Counted from the stretch's first letter, positions 54,487 to 63,825 are shown. The stretch: 64,000 bases of DNA from an uncultured Bacteroidota bacterium (GCA_903887415.1 CAISPO010000071.1:1-64000), one strand, 5' to 3'. A program made the numbers and translations. Notes: generated by a model from the sequence alone, not told the origin.

Positions 54487-55200
54487 TTGGACAAACTTGT
54501 AATTATACCGACCTATAACGAGAAGGAGAATATCGAGAAGATCATCCGTAAGGTTTTTTCTTTGCCTGGCGGCTTTCATTTGCTGATCGTAGATGACGGC
54601 TCACCCGATGGCACTGGCGCTATCATTGAAAAACTGCAAGAAGAATTCCCACAGCAACTTTACCTGATAGAGCGTTCGGGCAAGCTGGGCCTGGGCACTG
54701 CCTACATCACGGGGTTCAAGTGGGCGCTGCAACGGGAGTATGAATATATCTTTGAAATGGATGCCGACTTCTCTCACGATCCGGAAGACCTCATCAGGCT
54801 ATATGACGCCTGCCACAAGGGTAAGGATGTAGTGGTAGGCTCCCGATATACTAAAGGCGGCAAGGTGGTGAACTGGCCTTGGGACAGGATATTTATCTCC
54901 AAAGGCGGAGCGCTCTACACGAAAATGATCACCTGGATGCCCGTGAACGACCCCACTGCCGGCTTCGTATGCTACAACAGAAAAGTGCTCGGAGCTATTC
55001 CGCTGGATAAGGTTCACTTCGTTGGTTATGCTTTTCAAATAGAAATGAAGTACCGCGCCTGGAAGTTGGGCTTTAAGATAGGCGAAGTGCCTATTACCTT
55101 TAAAGACCGCAAGGAAGGCGTCTCCAAAATGTCGGGCAGCATCATTAAGGAAGCCATGTATGGCGTATGGAAGATGAGGGGTTTTTCGAACCATCATTAG
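54487..55200 (+). CDS. dolichol-phosphate-mannose-synthase-like glycosyltransferase
   Basis: 237 residues. The start is TTG (MDKLVIIPTYNEKENI); a TGA lies directly before it in frame, so no longer start exists. GT2 motifs are IIPTYNEKENIEKII, LIVDDGSPDGTGAII, and EMDADFSHDPEDLI. Such enzymes move mannose or similar sugars to a polyprenyl phosphate for later glycosylation. The product here is not known. Confidence 0.9.
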   Translation: MDKLVIIPTYNEKENIEKIIRKVFSLPGGFHLLIVDDGSPDGTGAIIEKLQEEFPQQLYLIERSGKLGLGTAYITGFKWALQREYEYIFEMDADFSHDPEDLIRLYDACHKGKDVVVGSRYTKGGKVVNWPWDRIFISKGGALYTKMITWMPVNDPTAGFVCYNRKVLGAIPLDKVHFVGYAFQIEMKYRAWKLGFKIGEVPITFKDRKEGVSKMSGSIIKEAMYGVWKMRGFSNHH

Positions 55201-55220
55201 CTTCACATAATTATTTACTT

Positions 55221-56081
55221 ATGAAGAAACTGATCATTGGCTTATCCTTATTGACCATTTTTGGCTGCATTGCGTTGTCTTGCCACAAAACAAAACACAC
55301 TGCTGCCGTGCCGGTAGTTGTATCGTCTCCGATTAGCGGGATAACTGCTGTGAGGCATATGACGTATGTGGATACAGGATCGTCTAATTTCACAACTCAA
55401 ATAACCTGGAATTTCAGTGGTACCGGCCCTGTGATTGCTGCGCCAGGCGCAGACACTGCTTATCTGGGCCATGAGCTGGTATCTTTTACCGGATCCAATG
55501 TGACGCAAATAAGTTATTATAACAGCGGCGCACACACGGGTGAATACGGGCCACTGACAACAAATATATCCTACACCGCCGCGAACCTGCCAGACACGAT
55601 CACGTTTGTGGAGCCTTATGCCTGGCTGGGACAGAAGAAACTCGTGTTCCAATATGCAGGAGACCATATAACAGAAATCATTGCGGCATCAACTGATAAT
55701 ACCACAGATACTTTTCATTGGTCAACTGCGGACTTTTACTACTTTACCTATACCGGAAGCAACATCTCTCAAATGATAATTTCCAGATGGCCTGGAACGA
55801 CAGGTACAGTTAGAGATTCTGAGACACACAACTACGTGACAGGCAGCAGAATCAATAATTTTGGAGGATCCCTGCCTACATTTTTATCGTTATATTTTCC
55901 ACTGGCATCAACGGCCGGACTGGATGAATTTTTATATTATTTCCCGTACTACATGAACGCCAATATTATTGAATCAGATAATGGTGGGGCTATTACAACC
56001 ATAACAGACACAGCAGGCCGAATAACTGAACGTGTAATGTATTCGGTTACATCATCCGACACTACCCTTTATTACTACTGA
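55221..56081 (+). CDS. probable lipoprotein
   Basis: 287 residues from the ATG at 55221; the frame opens earlier (55167) inside the previous gene, but the signal peptide MKKLIIGLSLLTIFGCIALS begins here. The Cys at residue 21 is in ALSCHK, a relaxed lipobox. The mature part is Thr/Ser/Tyr-rich and strand-like (FTTQITWNFSGTGPVIAAP), without a known family. It is convergent with the methyltransferase gene. Confidence 0.72.
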   Translation: MKKLIIGLSLLTIFGCIALSCHKTKHTAAVPVVVSSPISGITAVRHMTYVDTGSSNFTTQITWNFSGTGPVIAAPGADTAYLGHELVSFTGSNVTQISYYNSGAHTGEYGPLTTNISYTAANLPDTITFVEPYAWLGQKKLVFQYAGDHITEIIAASTDNTTDTFHWSTADFYYFTYTGSNISQMIISRWPGTTGTVRDSETHNYVTGSRINNFGGSLPTFLSLYFPLASTAGLDEFLYYFPYYMNANIIESDNGGAITTITDTAGRITERVMYSVTSSDTTLYYY

Positions 56082-56093
56082 TAAAATATCTAA

Positions 56094-56933
56094 TTATTTT
56101 TTCTCCGCAATAAAATTCAAACCAAAAAAGAAATACTCCCGTCGAACGCCTTTTCCAGTTTGTATCTGCCGCTCTTTTTCCAATAGTTTCTCGGGATCCG
56201 AAAACTGGTAGGTGACCGGAAGATAGTAGCGCACATATTGCACACTATCCTTATTGATGTGAAATTTATTTTTTTCAAACAGCCACTCCCAACTATCAAG
56301 GCTGCGGATGTTCTCATTGCCTATAAGTATATCCTTTTGCAGCTTTTCATCCCAGATGGTGATGATCCGCTTATTGCCCCTGTATTTATAGAGCTTTATG
56401 CTCTGGATGATATTATTCCCGTTCTCTTCTATTGAGAGCACTTTACCGCCCGGTTTCAGGCTGTCGTGAAATATCTGCAGAGCATCATCTATAGGTTCCA
56501 AATGATGCAGCGTATCCTGCACTATTATCCAATCGTAACTGGCAGGGGCTGGACGGTTATCGAACAGGTTTTCATAGCTGCATGTGAATAACGAAGTATC
56601 ACCATACTGGCTCCAGTATGCCACCCGCTTTTGTATAGTGTCGTAATAAAATTCAAGGGTGGTGCCGTGTGTGCTGATCCCATTCATTGCAAGGTACAGG
56701 CAAGTAGTGCCGTAGCCGCAGCCGCAGTCCCAAATGGAGGGTTGGCCAGAGCTGGTCACTTTATCACGGGCATCCACAAGATGCTTCTGAATATAACGGA
56801 GCCGTTCTAAAAAATAATTTCTCCGGAAATGCCACGAAGACTTTTTCCCGAGAAACTTATAGTAGGGCTGCATTTCAGTATGTACTTCAAGCTCTTTAAG
56901 CATCAGCTCAAAGAACTGCTCTGGCGACATCAT
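56094..56933 (-). CDS. SAM-dependent methyltransferase
   Basis: 279 residues with IWDCGCGYGTTCLYLAMNGI (motif I) at about 67-86, TLEFYYDTIQKRVAYW (post-I), YDWIIVQDTLHHLEPIDDAL (motif II/III) and LKPGGKVLSIEENG. It is a class I methyltransferase; the substrate is unknown. A TACTTTTG box (56948-56941) lies just before the start. Confidence 0.85.
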   Translation of the reverse strand: MMSPEQFFELMLKELEVHTEMQPYYKFLGKKSSWHFRRNYFLERLRYIQKHLVDARDKVTSSGQPSIWDCGCGYGTTCLYLAMNGISTHGTTLEFYYDTIQKRVAYWSQYGDTSLFTCSYENLFDNRPAPASYDWIIVQDTLHHLEPIDDALQIFHDSLKPGGKVLSIEENGNNIIQSIKLYKYRGNKRIITIWDEKLQKDILIGNENIRSLDSWEWLFEKNKFHINKDSVQYVRYYLPVTYQFSDPEKLLEKERQIQTGKGVRREYFFFGLNFIAEKK

Positions 56934-57056
56934 GTGGGGTCAAAAGTAACAATAAAAGTAGAAAGTCTAAACCTGCCTGCCAGTATAGTAGAAAGTCTAA
57001 AGTAGAAAAGTTCGGGAGTCTTGTTTTTTGTTCTTGCAGCATTTTTTTGCATGGAT

Positions 57057-59453
57057 TCATTTTATCCTGCCCGCTTCTTCCTGGTTACCAGCCTGATGTG
57101 CTGTTGGTTTTAGCTGGTCGTTCCCGAATTTGTATTTAATGGTGAGCCTAAGCACGCGGCTGTCAAAGTAGTTGTGCGCTACCTGGCTGATGCCATTTAC
57201 AGATGTATAATAGGTGCCTGTACTCCTCCTGAAAATATCGCCGCCTGCTGCACTTATTTCCATTTTCTTGTGCAGTGTCTTTAATTTTAGTCCTATATCT
57301 AAATTATAAAACCTGCTGCTCTTGTCAACGCCGTCGATCCCGGCAAATTGATACCAGAAATTAACTTCGCCCGAGATTGTTTTTTGCATATTCAGCATTA
57401 TGGAATTTGACGATGATAAATATTCGCTCATGCCATGCAGTATATGTATCGTCTCCGGAAGATCTGAAACGGACTGAGTATAAAATAGCTGGAACTGGTT
57501 GTTGCTCTCCAGCCATTTGAGCTTATTGAAAATATACGTAAAGTTTAAGCCGTAGCTGTTGGTAGTCAGAAAATTCCGGATGATATTTGTTTGCGTGTCC
57601 GAACTATTGCTCACAACCAATATGCGATCCTGCAGGTTGGTGCCAAGCGAGTAATACACACCCACAGTTAAGAAGTCTTTATAATTATAATCCAACTCCA
57701 GGTTGTTATTATAGGAGGGCTGCAGGTATGGGTTTCCCTGTGCAGTGGAATACTGGTTAAAGTACCATTTGAACGGGTTAAGGTCCCAATAAGACGGCCT
57801 GTCTATGCGCCTACCGTAATTCAGCGAAAAGGTATTGTTGTCATCATTTTTAAAATTGATATTGAACGTTGGGAATACCTTAAAATATTGGCTGGTGCTC
57901 GTAAAGTCAAGCGTAGGCGAGTATGCCTTTGTTTCTGTCAGCTCTCCCCTTAGGCCTGCCTGTATTTCCCATTTCTCTATTGTTTTATCAATGCTTGCAT
58001 ATAGTGCCTGCACCTGCTCGGTGTAGAAAAAATTATTGCTCTGTGTGGTATCAGGTATATAATAGCCATTTACTGAATTGTAAAAGCTATATCCACTTGT
58101 GTTATTGATCACGGTCATTTTGCCGCCAAAAGACAGGGCATAATTCTTCATCGGTATATCGGCATCTGCCTTAAGTGTAAAAATATCGCCCTGCTGCGTA
58201 CCGTCACTTTTATATTGCTTGTAAGACGCTGCCACGGGCGAATTCGCATCATCAAAAGTCTGGCTGGTGTAGGCTTTATCACGGCTGTCGAAAAAAACAG
58301 AGTAGTTAGCATCAACACTGATCTTTTTCCCGGCTGTATCCAGTTTGCATTGGTAGTAGGCATCAACAGACTGATAAGCCGTTTTCCGGTTAGTAAATGC
58401 TGAAGTGCGCAATGAAGAATCAAGAATATTGCCCGCGTTGTATATCGGTGTGTTTATACCCTCTTTCATATCCGGACGGCCGCTGCTACCTGAATACGAT
58501 ATACCCGCGACCGAATTTTTAGAGAGCTGATAATCTATGCCTGCCTGCCCCGACATATTCTTTGCATAATCTTTTCGCTGGTCGGTCTGATACCACGACT
58601 GCTGCGGATAGAACACAAACAATTGCGATAAAGGAGCCGTTGCCCCTTCATTCCCGCTGAGGTTCGAATGCAGAGTTAGCTTGTTTTTTTTGTAATCAAA
58701 AGTCGCGCCTCCTGCTGCATTTGGGTAAGTAGCCTGTATATAAGACGCGCGAAATCCTATTGTCCAGCCCTCTTTACTATTCTTCTTAAGCCTTAGATTG
58801 ATTATACCACTATTCCCCTCGGCATCATATTTTGCAGATGGGTTAGTGATAACCTCAATAGCCGAAATATCGTCAGCCGAAAGTGTTTTAAGATAATTTA
58901 CAAGGTCGCCGCCTGACAGCTCCAATAGCCGGTCATTGACCATTATCCTAACGCTACTTTTGCCCACAATAGAGATATTCTCATTGTTCACACGCACACC
59001 CGGTGTTTTGCTTAAGGCGTCAAGTGCATCACCACCCACGCTGGCAATGCTATTCTCCAAATTGAAAACCAGGCGGTCTCCTTTTCTCTCTATGAGCGGC
59101 TTCTTGTAAGTCACCGATACTTCTTTCAGCTCCACTTCACTTTTTTGCGCAAGATTTATACTCAGCGGCAAATGCCCTGATAAAAATTCAGAAGAAATAT
59201 TTATCACCGTATCCCGGTAGCGGGCATGATATGTTTTCAGAAAATAGCGACCTATAGACACATCCTCAAATCCAAACCTACCCACAGAATCTGTGATCGT
59301 GCTTTTTAACATTACAGAATCGGCACCCCGGTACAACAAAACAGCCACATCGCTGATTGGTGCCTGCTTGTCAGAAATATTTCCGGATAGCTTATTTTGG
59401 GCGCTTAAGCAATTGTAAAAAAACAGAAAGGGTATAAACAGGATTTGCCTCAT
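57057..59453 (-). CDS. outer-membrane receptor-like barrel (TonB-receptor type)
   Basis: 798 residues with a signal peptide (about 1-18, LSAQ). A carboxypeptidase-regulatory-like domain (about 20-100, LSGNISDKQAPISDVAVLLY) is followed by a plug-like region (KTPGVRVNNENISIVGKSSV, LLELSGGDLVNYLKTLSADD, EVITNPSAKYDAEGN) and a large barrel (SLNYGRRIDRPSYWDLNPFK). The family includes CarboxypepD-reg outer-membrane proteins that may import ligands in a TonB-dependent way. It overlaps the stop of the DUF4097 gene by one base, so it is the last gene of the sigma-factor operon. Confidence 0.9.
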   Translation of the reverse strand: MRQILFIPFLFFYNCLSAQNKLSGNISDKQAPISDVAVLLYRGADSVMLKSTITDSVGRFGFEDVSIGRYFLKTYHARYRDTVINISSEFLSGHLPLSINLAQKSEVELKEVSVTYKKPLIERKGDRLVFNLENSIASVGGDALDALSKTPGVRVNNENISIVGKSSVRIMVNDRLLELSGGDLVNYLKTLSADDISAIEVITNPSAKYDAEGNSGIINLRLKKNSKEGWTIGFRASYIQATYPNAAGGATFDYKKNKLTLHSNLSGNEGATAPLSQLFVFYPQQSWYQTDQRKDYAKNMSGQAGIDYQLSKNSVAGISYSGSSGRPDMKEGINTPIYNAGNILDSSLRTSAFTNRKTAYQSVDAYYQCKLDTAGKKISVDANYSVFFDSRDKAYTSQTFDDANSPVAASYKQYKSDGTQQGDIFTLKADADIPMKNYALSFGGKMTVINNTSGYSFYNSVNGYYIPDTTQSNNFFYTEQVQALYASIDKTIEKWEIQAGLRGELTETKAYSPTLDFTSTSQYFKVFPTFNINFKNDDNNTFSLNYGRRIDRPSYWDLNPFKWYFNQYSTAQGNPYLQPSYNNNLELDYNYKDFLTVGVYYSLGTNLQDRILVVSNSSDTQTNIIRNFLTTNSYGLNFTYIFNKLKWLESNNQFQLFYTQSVSDLPETIHILHGMSEYLSSSNSIMLNMQKTISGEVNFWYQFAGIDGVDKSSRFYNLDIGLKLKTLHKKMEISAAGGDIFRRSTGTYYTSVNGISQVAHNYFDSRVLRLTIKYKFGNDQLKPTAHQAGNQEEAGRIK

Positions 59454-60523
59454 TATTTAAAATTTATATTGCTGTAGTGCGCATTGATGACCATATTGCC
59501 TGCCCCTGCACCTGCCTTACCCCGGTAATGCTCAGAGTTCATGCTGTTTGGGGTAATATTTGTCAGCTCTACAGCTTTTAGGGTAGCACTTTTTTTTACA
59601 GAGCTGTAGGATGTAGCGATTTCCATTGACAAGTTTGCTGCATCTGCCAGGTGCAATGACACGTTACTGTAATAGGCCTCCGTAACAAATTGATCAACAC
59701 CCTGCCTTATCAGCTTGAAATCTGCTTTCCCACAATATTTCAAGGCGAGGTTCGCGCTTGTTTGCAGCTCGGCAATCTCAAGATTGGCATAATCGATAGT
59801 CCCTGTTATATGGCCTACTGTACCCGTTTCAACGTTGCCGTATTTCTGATCTATGCTCAAATTTTGCACTGATGTAATATTTGAGTTGCCAAACTTATTG
59901 GTAACGTCTATTTTTCCGGCGCTTTCTATGGTAAGATTGGTGTAAGAAATATCAAACGAACCTGACTCTATGGAGCTCACCATTGCGCTGCCGTAAGCTA
60001 CTTTAATATTTTTATCACCCCCGGTTATCGTTTGCATATCGAGCCCACCATAAGATACATGCATATTTAATTTGCCCGAAAAGTCAGCCAGGAAAACATC
60101 GCCGTATTTGTTGATGATGTCAAGTGCATTCTTCTTCGGGGCATTGATCACGTAATCGATCTGCATACTACTCTGCTCTATATTATGCTTTTGCGTCGCC
60201 AAGACAGTTTTACAAAAAACATTCCGCCCACCTTCTTCCCCTGATGCAGAGAAGCTTATACGGTCCAGTATCTCCTGCGCCTGCTCGTCATTTTTGGCTT
60301 TGGCAGTAACGGTTATGTCTATCGTGATCTCATTCTTATCCCAGGTGTTGATGTGTACTTTGCCATACGTATTGTCGATGAATAGCTTCCCGCCATCAGG
60401 CACTGTATATTGCTTGTGTTCCTTTTTTTCCTTTTCCACACGTTTGTCTGTCCACGCAAATGTCTCAATGGTTTGCAGCAGTATGCAAACAGATATGATC
60501 GCAATCGTCAGTAATTTTTTCAT
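59453..60523 (-). CDS. DUF4097-like exported protein
   Basis: 356 residues with a signal peptide (MKKLLTIAIISVCILLQTI). The mature part shows repeated beta-strand turns of about 20 residues (KLFIDNTYGKVHINTWDKNE, NMHVSYGGLDMQTITGG, ANLEIAELQTSANLALKYC), the layout of DUF4097/adhesin-like beta-helix proteins. In Bacteroidota these genes often follow anti-sigma genes. The stop codon overlaps the start of the barrel gene by one base. Confidence 0.82.
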   Translation of the reverse strand: MKKLLTIAIISVCILLQTIETFAWTDKRVEKEKKEHKQYTVPDGGKLFIDNTYGKVHINTWDKNEITIDITVTAKAKNDEQAQEILDRISFSASGEEGGRNVFCKTVLATQKHNIEQSSMQIDYVINAPKKNALDIINKYGDVFLADFSGKLNMHVSYGGLDMQTITGGDKNIKVAYGSAMVSSIESGSFDISYTNLTIESAGKIDVTNKFGNSNITSVQNLSIDQKYGNVETGTVGHITGTIDYANLEIAELQTSANLALKYCGKADFKLIRQGVDQFVTEAYYSNVSLHLADAANLSMEIATSYSSVKKSATLKAVELTNITPNSMNSEHYRGKAGAGAGNMVINAHYSNINFK

Positions 60524-60533
60524 AAAATCGTTT

Positions 60534-61079
60534 TTACATTAAAGATGAATTCCCGCCTGTCTTGTTTTTGTGTTTTCTAATATCCTGTATGATCTGTATC
60601 TGGCGGTTCAGCAGTTCCACCTGTAGCTGCATATTCTGCATCAACGCCTGCATCACCGCCTCATTGCCATTCGTAACTCTGTATTCCGTTTCAAGATTGG
60701 CAAACGCCACATTCAGGGTATCCAGCTCTCCGTTAAAATCCCTGAACAGATCGGGATAATCATTACCAAATTGCTTCAGCTCGGCGCGCTTCGTTTCTAC
60801 TACAGAGGCATAGTAGGCCTGGGCTTCCTTTATTTCCGTGGCTACAGCGATCGTATCTGCAGGGGTTTCAATCGGCTTCTTAACGTGACGCTGCATAACC
60901 AATATGGCAGCACCGATGATGATGAAAAGAGATGCTGCAATACGATAATAGATGCCGTACTTTCCGCGCTGTTTATGGTGCAATCGTTTCTCTACGCGCT
61001 TCCACAAGCCTCCTGGCGGCTCATGCCGGTCGAACTCCTCGCGGTGCTCCTGCACAAATTTTTCTAAGCTGTCTCTCAT
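60534..61079 (-). CDS. anti-sigma factor, membrane-bound
   Basis: 181 residues with a short cytoplasmic part (DSLEKFVQEHREEFDRHEPP, then GGLWKRVEKRLHHKQ), one membrane helix (about 44-62, GIYYRIAASLFIIIGAAILV), and a periplasmic helical tail (EAQAYYASVVETKRAELKQF). The layout fits an anti-sigma factor. It overlaps the sigma gene by four bases, which supports regulatory coupling. Confidence 0.82.
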   Translation of the reverse strand: MRDSLEKFVQEHREEFDRHEPPGGLWKRVEKRLHHKQRGKYGIYYRIAASLFIIIGAAILVMQRHVKKPIETPADTIAVATEIKEAQAYYASVVETKRAELKQFGNDYPDLFRDFNGELDTLNVAFANLETEYRVTNGNEAVMQALMQNMQLQVELLNRQIQIIQDIRKHKNKTGGNSSLM

Positions 61080-61654
61080 AATGTTATCCCTAATTGTTCT
61101 CTTAATTTAGCTTTTGCCCTGTTGTACTGTGATTTAGATGTTGATTCAGTGATGTTCAGTATCTGCGCGATCTCAGCATGGTCGTAGCCTTCAAGCAGGT
61201 AAAGGCTCAATACCAGGCGGTATCCCGGCGGTAATGCCAGCATTGCACTGTGTACTTTCTGTACTTCATACTGAATTTCATTGCCGTTGTCCACATCCTC
61301 GTAAATAGGCTCAGTATCTGGCACTTGTTCAAACAGCGTCAGTCTTCGTTTTTTCAAGTTATTAATGGACCGGTTCACCACTATTTTTTTTAGCCAGGCG
61401 CCAAACGAAGAGTCCCCGCGAAACTCATGAATAAGCCGGAATGCCTCAACAAATGACTCCTGCAGTATATCTTCCGCATCGGCAGAATTGTTTACGATGC
61501 GCATACAGACATTGAACATTTGCTTTGCATACAAATGATACAATTCCTGCTGGGCTTTCCCATCACTGTTCCGGCAGCGATCAGTAAGCGCCTTATTTAT
61601 ATCAATGTACTGGGCAGCCAAGGGGGTTTTAGTGTGTGGTTTTATTAATGACAA
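61076..61654 (-). CDS. ECF-type RNA polymerase sigma factor
   Basis: 192 residues. Region 2 includes AKQMFNVCMRIVNNSADAED and LQESFVEAFRLIHEFRGDSS; region 4 includes LPPGYRLVLSLYLLEGYDHA and IAQILNITESTSKSQYNRAK. It would direct polymerase to the promoters of its own operon (anti-sigma, DUF4097 and barrel genes) when released by the anti-sigma factor. Confidence 0.93.
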   Translation of the reverse strand: MSLIKPHTKTPLAAQYIDINKALTDRCRNSDGKAQQELYHLYAKQMFNVCMRIVNNSADAEDILQESFVEAFRLIHEFRGDSSFGAWLKKIVVNRSINNLKKRRLTLFEQVPDTEPIYEDVDNGNEIQYEVQKVHSAMLALPPGYRLVLSLYLLEGYDHAEIAQILNITESTSKSQYNRAKAKLREQLGITL

Positions 61655-61763
61655 GTGATTTTAAAAAAGGTTGCATCAAGCAGTTTAATAAAAATAAAAT
61701 GATTTACAGCACAAAAAGAGTAATTAGCAAAATAGGCTAACTTTATAATCGAAGCACATTGTA

Positions 61764-62270
61764 ATGCCTTTTACCGAGACACAAACACACAGCCTGTTAT
61801 TTCTGCTGCTGGCTCCCTGCGCCTTGCTTTCTGTAATTTTTATGTTTTGGCGGTATGGCAACTGGAATGTATTTAAAAGGTCCATCGGCAACCGGGGTTC
61901 ACTTGAAGGAACGCCTCTTGACCGGATGAACAAGAAATTGCTGTTTGCCATCTGTCTGTCCCCGTTTGCTTTTATCATGCTCTATTTTATGCTGACAAAA
62001 CTAGATACCCGCATCGATGAAGCAGGAATACACTACCGGCTTTTCCCCGCCCAGTGGCACGAAAACGTTATCCCCTGGAGCGATATATATAAGACAGAGC
62101 TGCGCGACGTGATCATATACCCGCGGTACGTTACGACCTATGAGACATACGCAGTGTCAGATAAATATGGGCTTTACCTGTTTCTCACAGATGGCCGGAG
62201 GCTGATTATAGGTACAAAGAAACCGGATGAGATCGAGCAGGCAATAGCACAATATCGCTGGCAACGTTAA
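61764..62270 (+). CDS. small membrane protein with PH-like domain
   Basis: 168 residues with two membrane helices (LLFLLLAPCALLSVIFMFW and LLFAICLSPFAFIMLYFML) and a C-terminal domain (about 82-160, ARIDEAGIHYRLFP-like start, then KYGLYLFLTDGRRLIIGTKK) resembling bacterial PH domains. No family name is recognised. It starts divergently from the sigma factor and lies 10 bases before the PqqB-like gene. Confidence 0.68.
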   Translation: MPFTETQTHSLLFLLLAPCALLSVIFMFWRYGNWNVFKRSIGNRGSLEGTPLDRMNKKLLFAICLSPFAFIMLYFMLTKLDTRIDEAGIHYRLFPAQWHENVIPWSDIYKTELRDVIIYPRYVTTYETYAVSDKYGLYLFLTDGRRLIIGTKKPDEIEQAIAQYRWQR

Positions 62271-62280
62271 AAACAAAAAG

Positions 62281-63204
62281 ATGATGAAATATTTTTTTTG
62301 CATACTGTTACTGGCCTCATCACTTGGGCTTCATGCCCAGGATGATGGCCAACCATTTATCCTCACCCTCGGTATAGCGCAAGACGGCGGCTACCCGCAC
62401 ATGGGCTGCACAAAACCATGCTGCACAATGGCATGGGCCAACGACTCTATGAAAAGATGGGTAGTATGCCTGGCGCTGGTGGACCCTGCGACCAAAAAGT
62501 GGTGGCTGTTTGAAGCCACTCCGGACATTAAGGAGCAACTCCATTTCTTTCAAACGCTCACGCATGGGCAATATCACTTCCTGCCGGATGGCATATTTGT
62601 GACCCATGCACACATAGGCCACTATACCGGCCTTATGGAACTGGGACGCGAAGTAATGAGCACAAATAACCTTCCGGTATATGCGCTGCCCAAAATGAAA
62701 ACATACCTGGAAACAAATGGCCCCTGGAGCCAGTTGGTGAGCCTGCATAATATTGCGCTGCAGCCGTTGCAGGCAGACTCACCCATTCGTCTTACTGATA
62801 AGATCACTGTCACGGCATTTACCGTCCCCCACCGCGATGAATATTCAGAAACAGCCGGATTCAGGATAAACACCGGTAATAAAAAATACCTCTTCATCCC
62901 CGACATCAACAAATGGGATAAGTGGGACCGGAGTATAGTAAATGAAGTAAAAAACGTGGACATTGCATTCCTTGATGCCACCTTTTATGATAGTAACGAG
63001 CTTCCCGGCCGGAACATGAGTACGGTCCCCCACCCCTTCGTCAATGAAACAATGCAGTTATTCGACAAGGAATCTGCCGCTACAAAGGCAAAAGTCTGCT
63101 TCATTCATTTCAATCACACCAACCCGTTACTATGGGATACAACAAAACAACAAGAAGTAGAGAAAGCAGGTTTTAAATTTGCAAAGCAAGGAAAGGAATA
63201 CTAG
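62281..63204 (+). CDS. PqqB-like MBL-fold hydrolase, exported
   Basis: 307 residues with a signal peptide (about 1-19, MKYFFCILLLASSLGLHAQ). The fold has LTLGIAQDGGYPHMGCTKPC, FVTHAHIGHYTGLMELG with the HxHxGH metal site, and TVPHRDEYSETAGFRI. It matches PqqB-like proteins more closely than ordinary beta-lactamases. Since no other pqq genes occur here, a role in PQQ synthesis is not implied. A possible hydrolase of a lactone or nucleotide outside the cytoplasm. Confidence 0.85.
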   Translation: MMKYFFCILLLASSLGLHAQDDGQPFILTLGIAQDGGYPHMGCTKPCCTMAWANDSMKRWVVCLALVDPATKKWWLFEATPDIKEQLHFFQTLTHGQYHFLPDGIFVTHAHIGHYTGLMELGREVMSTNNLPVYALPKMKTYLETNGPWSQLVSLHNIALQPLQADSPIRLTDKITVTAFTVPHRDEYSETAGFRINTGNKKYLFIPDINKWDKWDRSIVNEVKNVDIAFLDATFYDSNELPGRNMSTVPHPFVNETMQLFDKESAATKAKVCFIHFNHTNPLLWDTTKQQEVEKAGFKFAKQGKEY

Positions 63205-63248
63205 CTAAGCGTGTAAAGTTGCCGGGCCTCGCAGGGGGAAATCAGAAA

Positions 63249-63280
63249 AATCCTTTAATCCAGAAAATCAAGGTTCAGAC
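63249..63280. repeat. AATC...GGTTCAGAC repeat, copy 3
   Basis: It reads AATCCTTTAATCCAGAAAAT then CAAGGTTCAGAC. It has the same layout as the two copies at 11321 and 11657. The GNAT stop codon lies inside it. Confidence 0.75.
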
Positions 63281-63781
63281 TAGTGTCTTCAGCATCCACA
63301 GATCACATCCAAAATGCCCGGAGTCACCAAGCGGTCCATTGAGGTAAGTAAACCCGCATCGTTCATACAATCGCATTGCGTTCTTGAGCTCAGGCATAGT
63401 TTCCAGATAGACTTGTCTAAACCGAAATTTAGCAGCTGATTCAAAGCATTTTTCAATGAGCATTTTACCATAACCCTTGCCCCTGGCTTCTGGCAGCAGG
63501 TAGAGTTTTACCAATTCACAACAACCCGCCGGCAAGCCGCTGGTAGGATATATACCCAAACCTCCAACGATCACGCCTTCCAATTCCAGTATCCAATACT
63601 CAGAATGCGGTGCGGAGAATAGTGTATGTAGGTCATCGGTAGTAGGATCATAATACACAGTGCCCGGCTTGTTCGCTTTGAACTCTGCAAGCACAGCCCT
63701 TATAATCCTCGCTATTTCGGGATTATCTGCCTTTTGTATTAAGCGTAACACTGCCGTTTGCATATTGCAAATAAAACCCAA
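63275..63781 (-). CDS. GNAT-family N-acetyltransferase
   Basis: 168 residues with the acetyl-CoA motif LYLLPEARGKGYGKMLIEKC (about 91-110), and IVGGLGIYPTSGLPAGCCEL before it. The start may instead be the Met seven codons in (63763). The stop codon and last codons are encoded by the AATC...GGTTCAGAC repeat. The substrate is unknown. Confidence 0.88.
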   Translation of the reverse strand: MGFICNMQTAVLRLIQKADNPEIARIIRAVLAEFKANKPGTVYYDPTTDDLHTLFSAPHSEYWILELEGVIVGGLGIYPTSGLPAGCCELVKLYLLPEARGKGYGKMLIEKCFESAAKFRFRQVYLETMPELKNAMRLYERCGFTYLNGPLGDSGHFGCDLWMLKTLV

Positions 63782-63797
63782 TTTTGGGTATTTGTCG

Positions 63798-63805
63798 TAA
63801 TTTTG
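63798..63805 (+). promoter_or_regulatory. possible -7 box before the last gene
   Basis: TAATTTTG is an exact TAnnTTTG box, 20 bases before the ATG at 63826. No TTTG was found at the usual distance upstream. Confidence 0.4.
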
Positions 63806-63825
63806 CGCTCTTTAAAGCGAGTACC

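Noticed and set aside
56954-57015. Short repeats of TAGAAAGTCTAAA before the methyltransferase gene
   Set aside because: Two or three partial copies only, too short to be distinguished from simple sequence.
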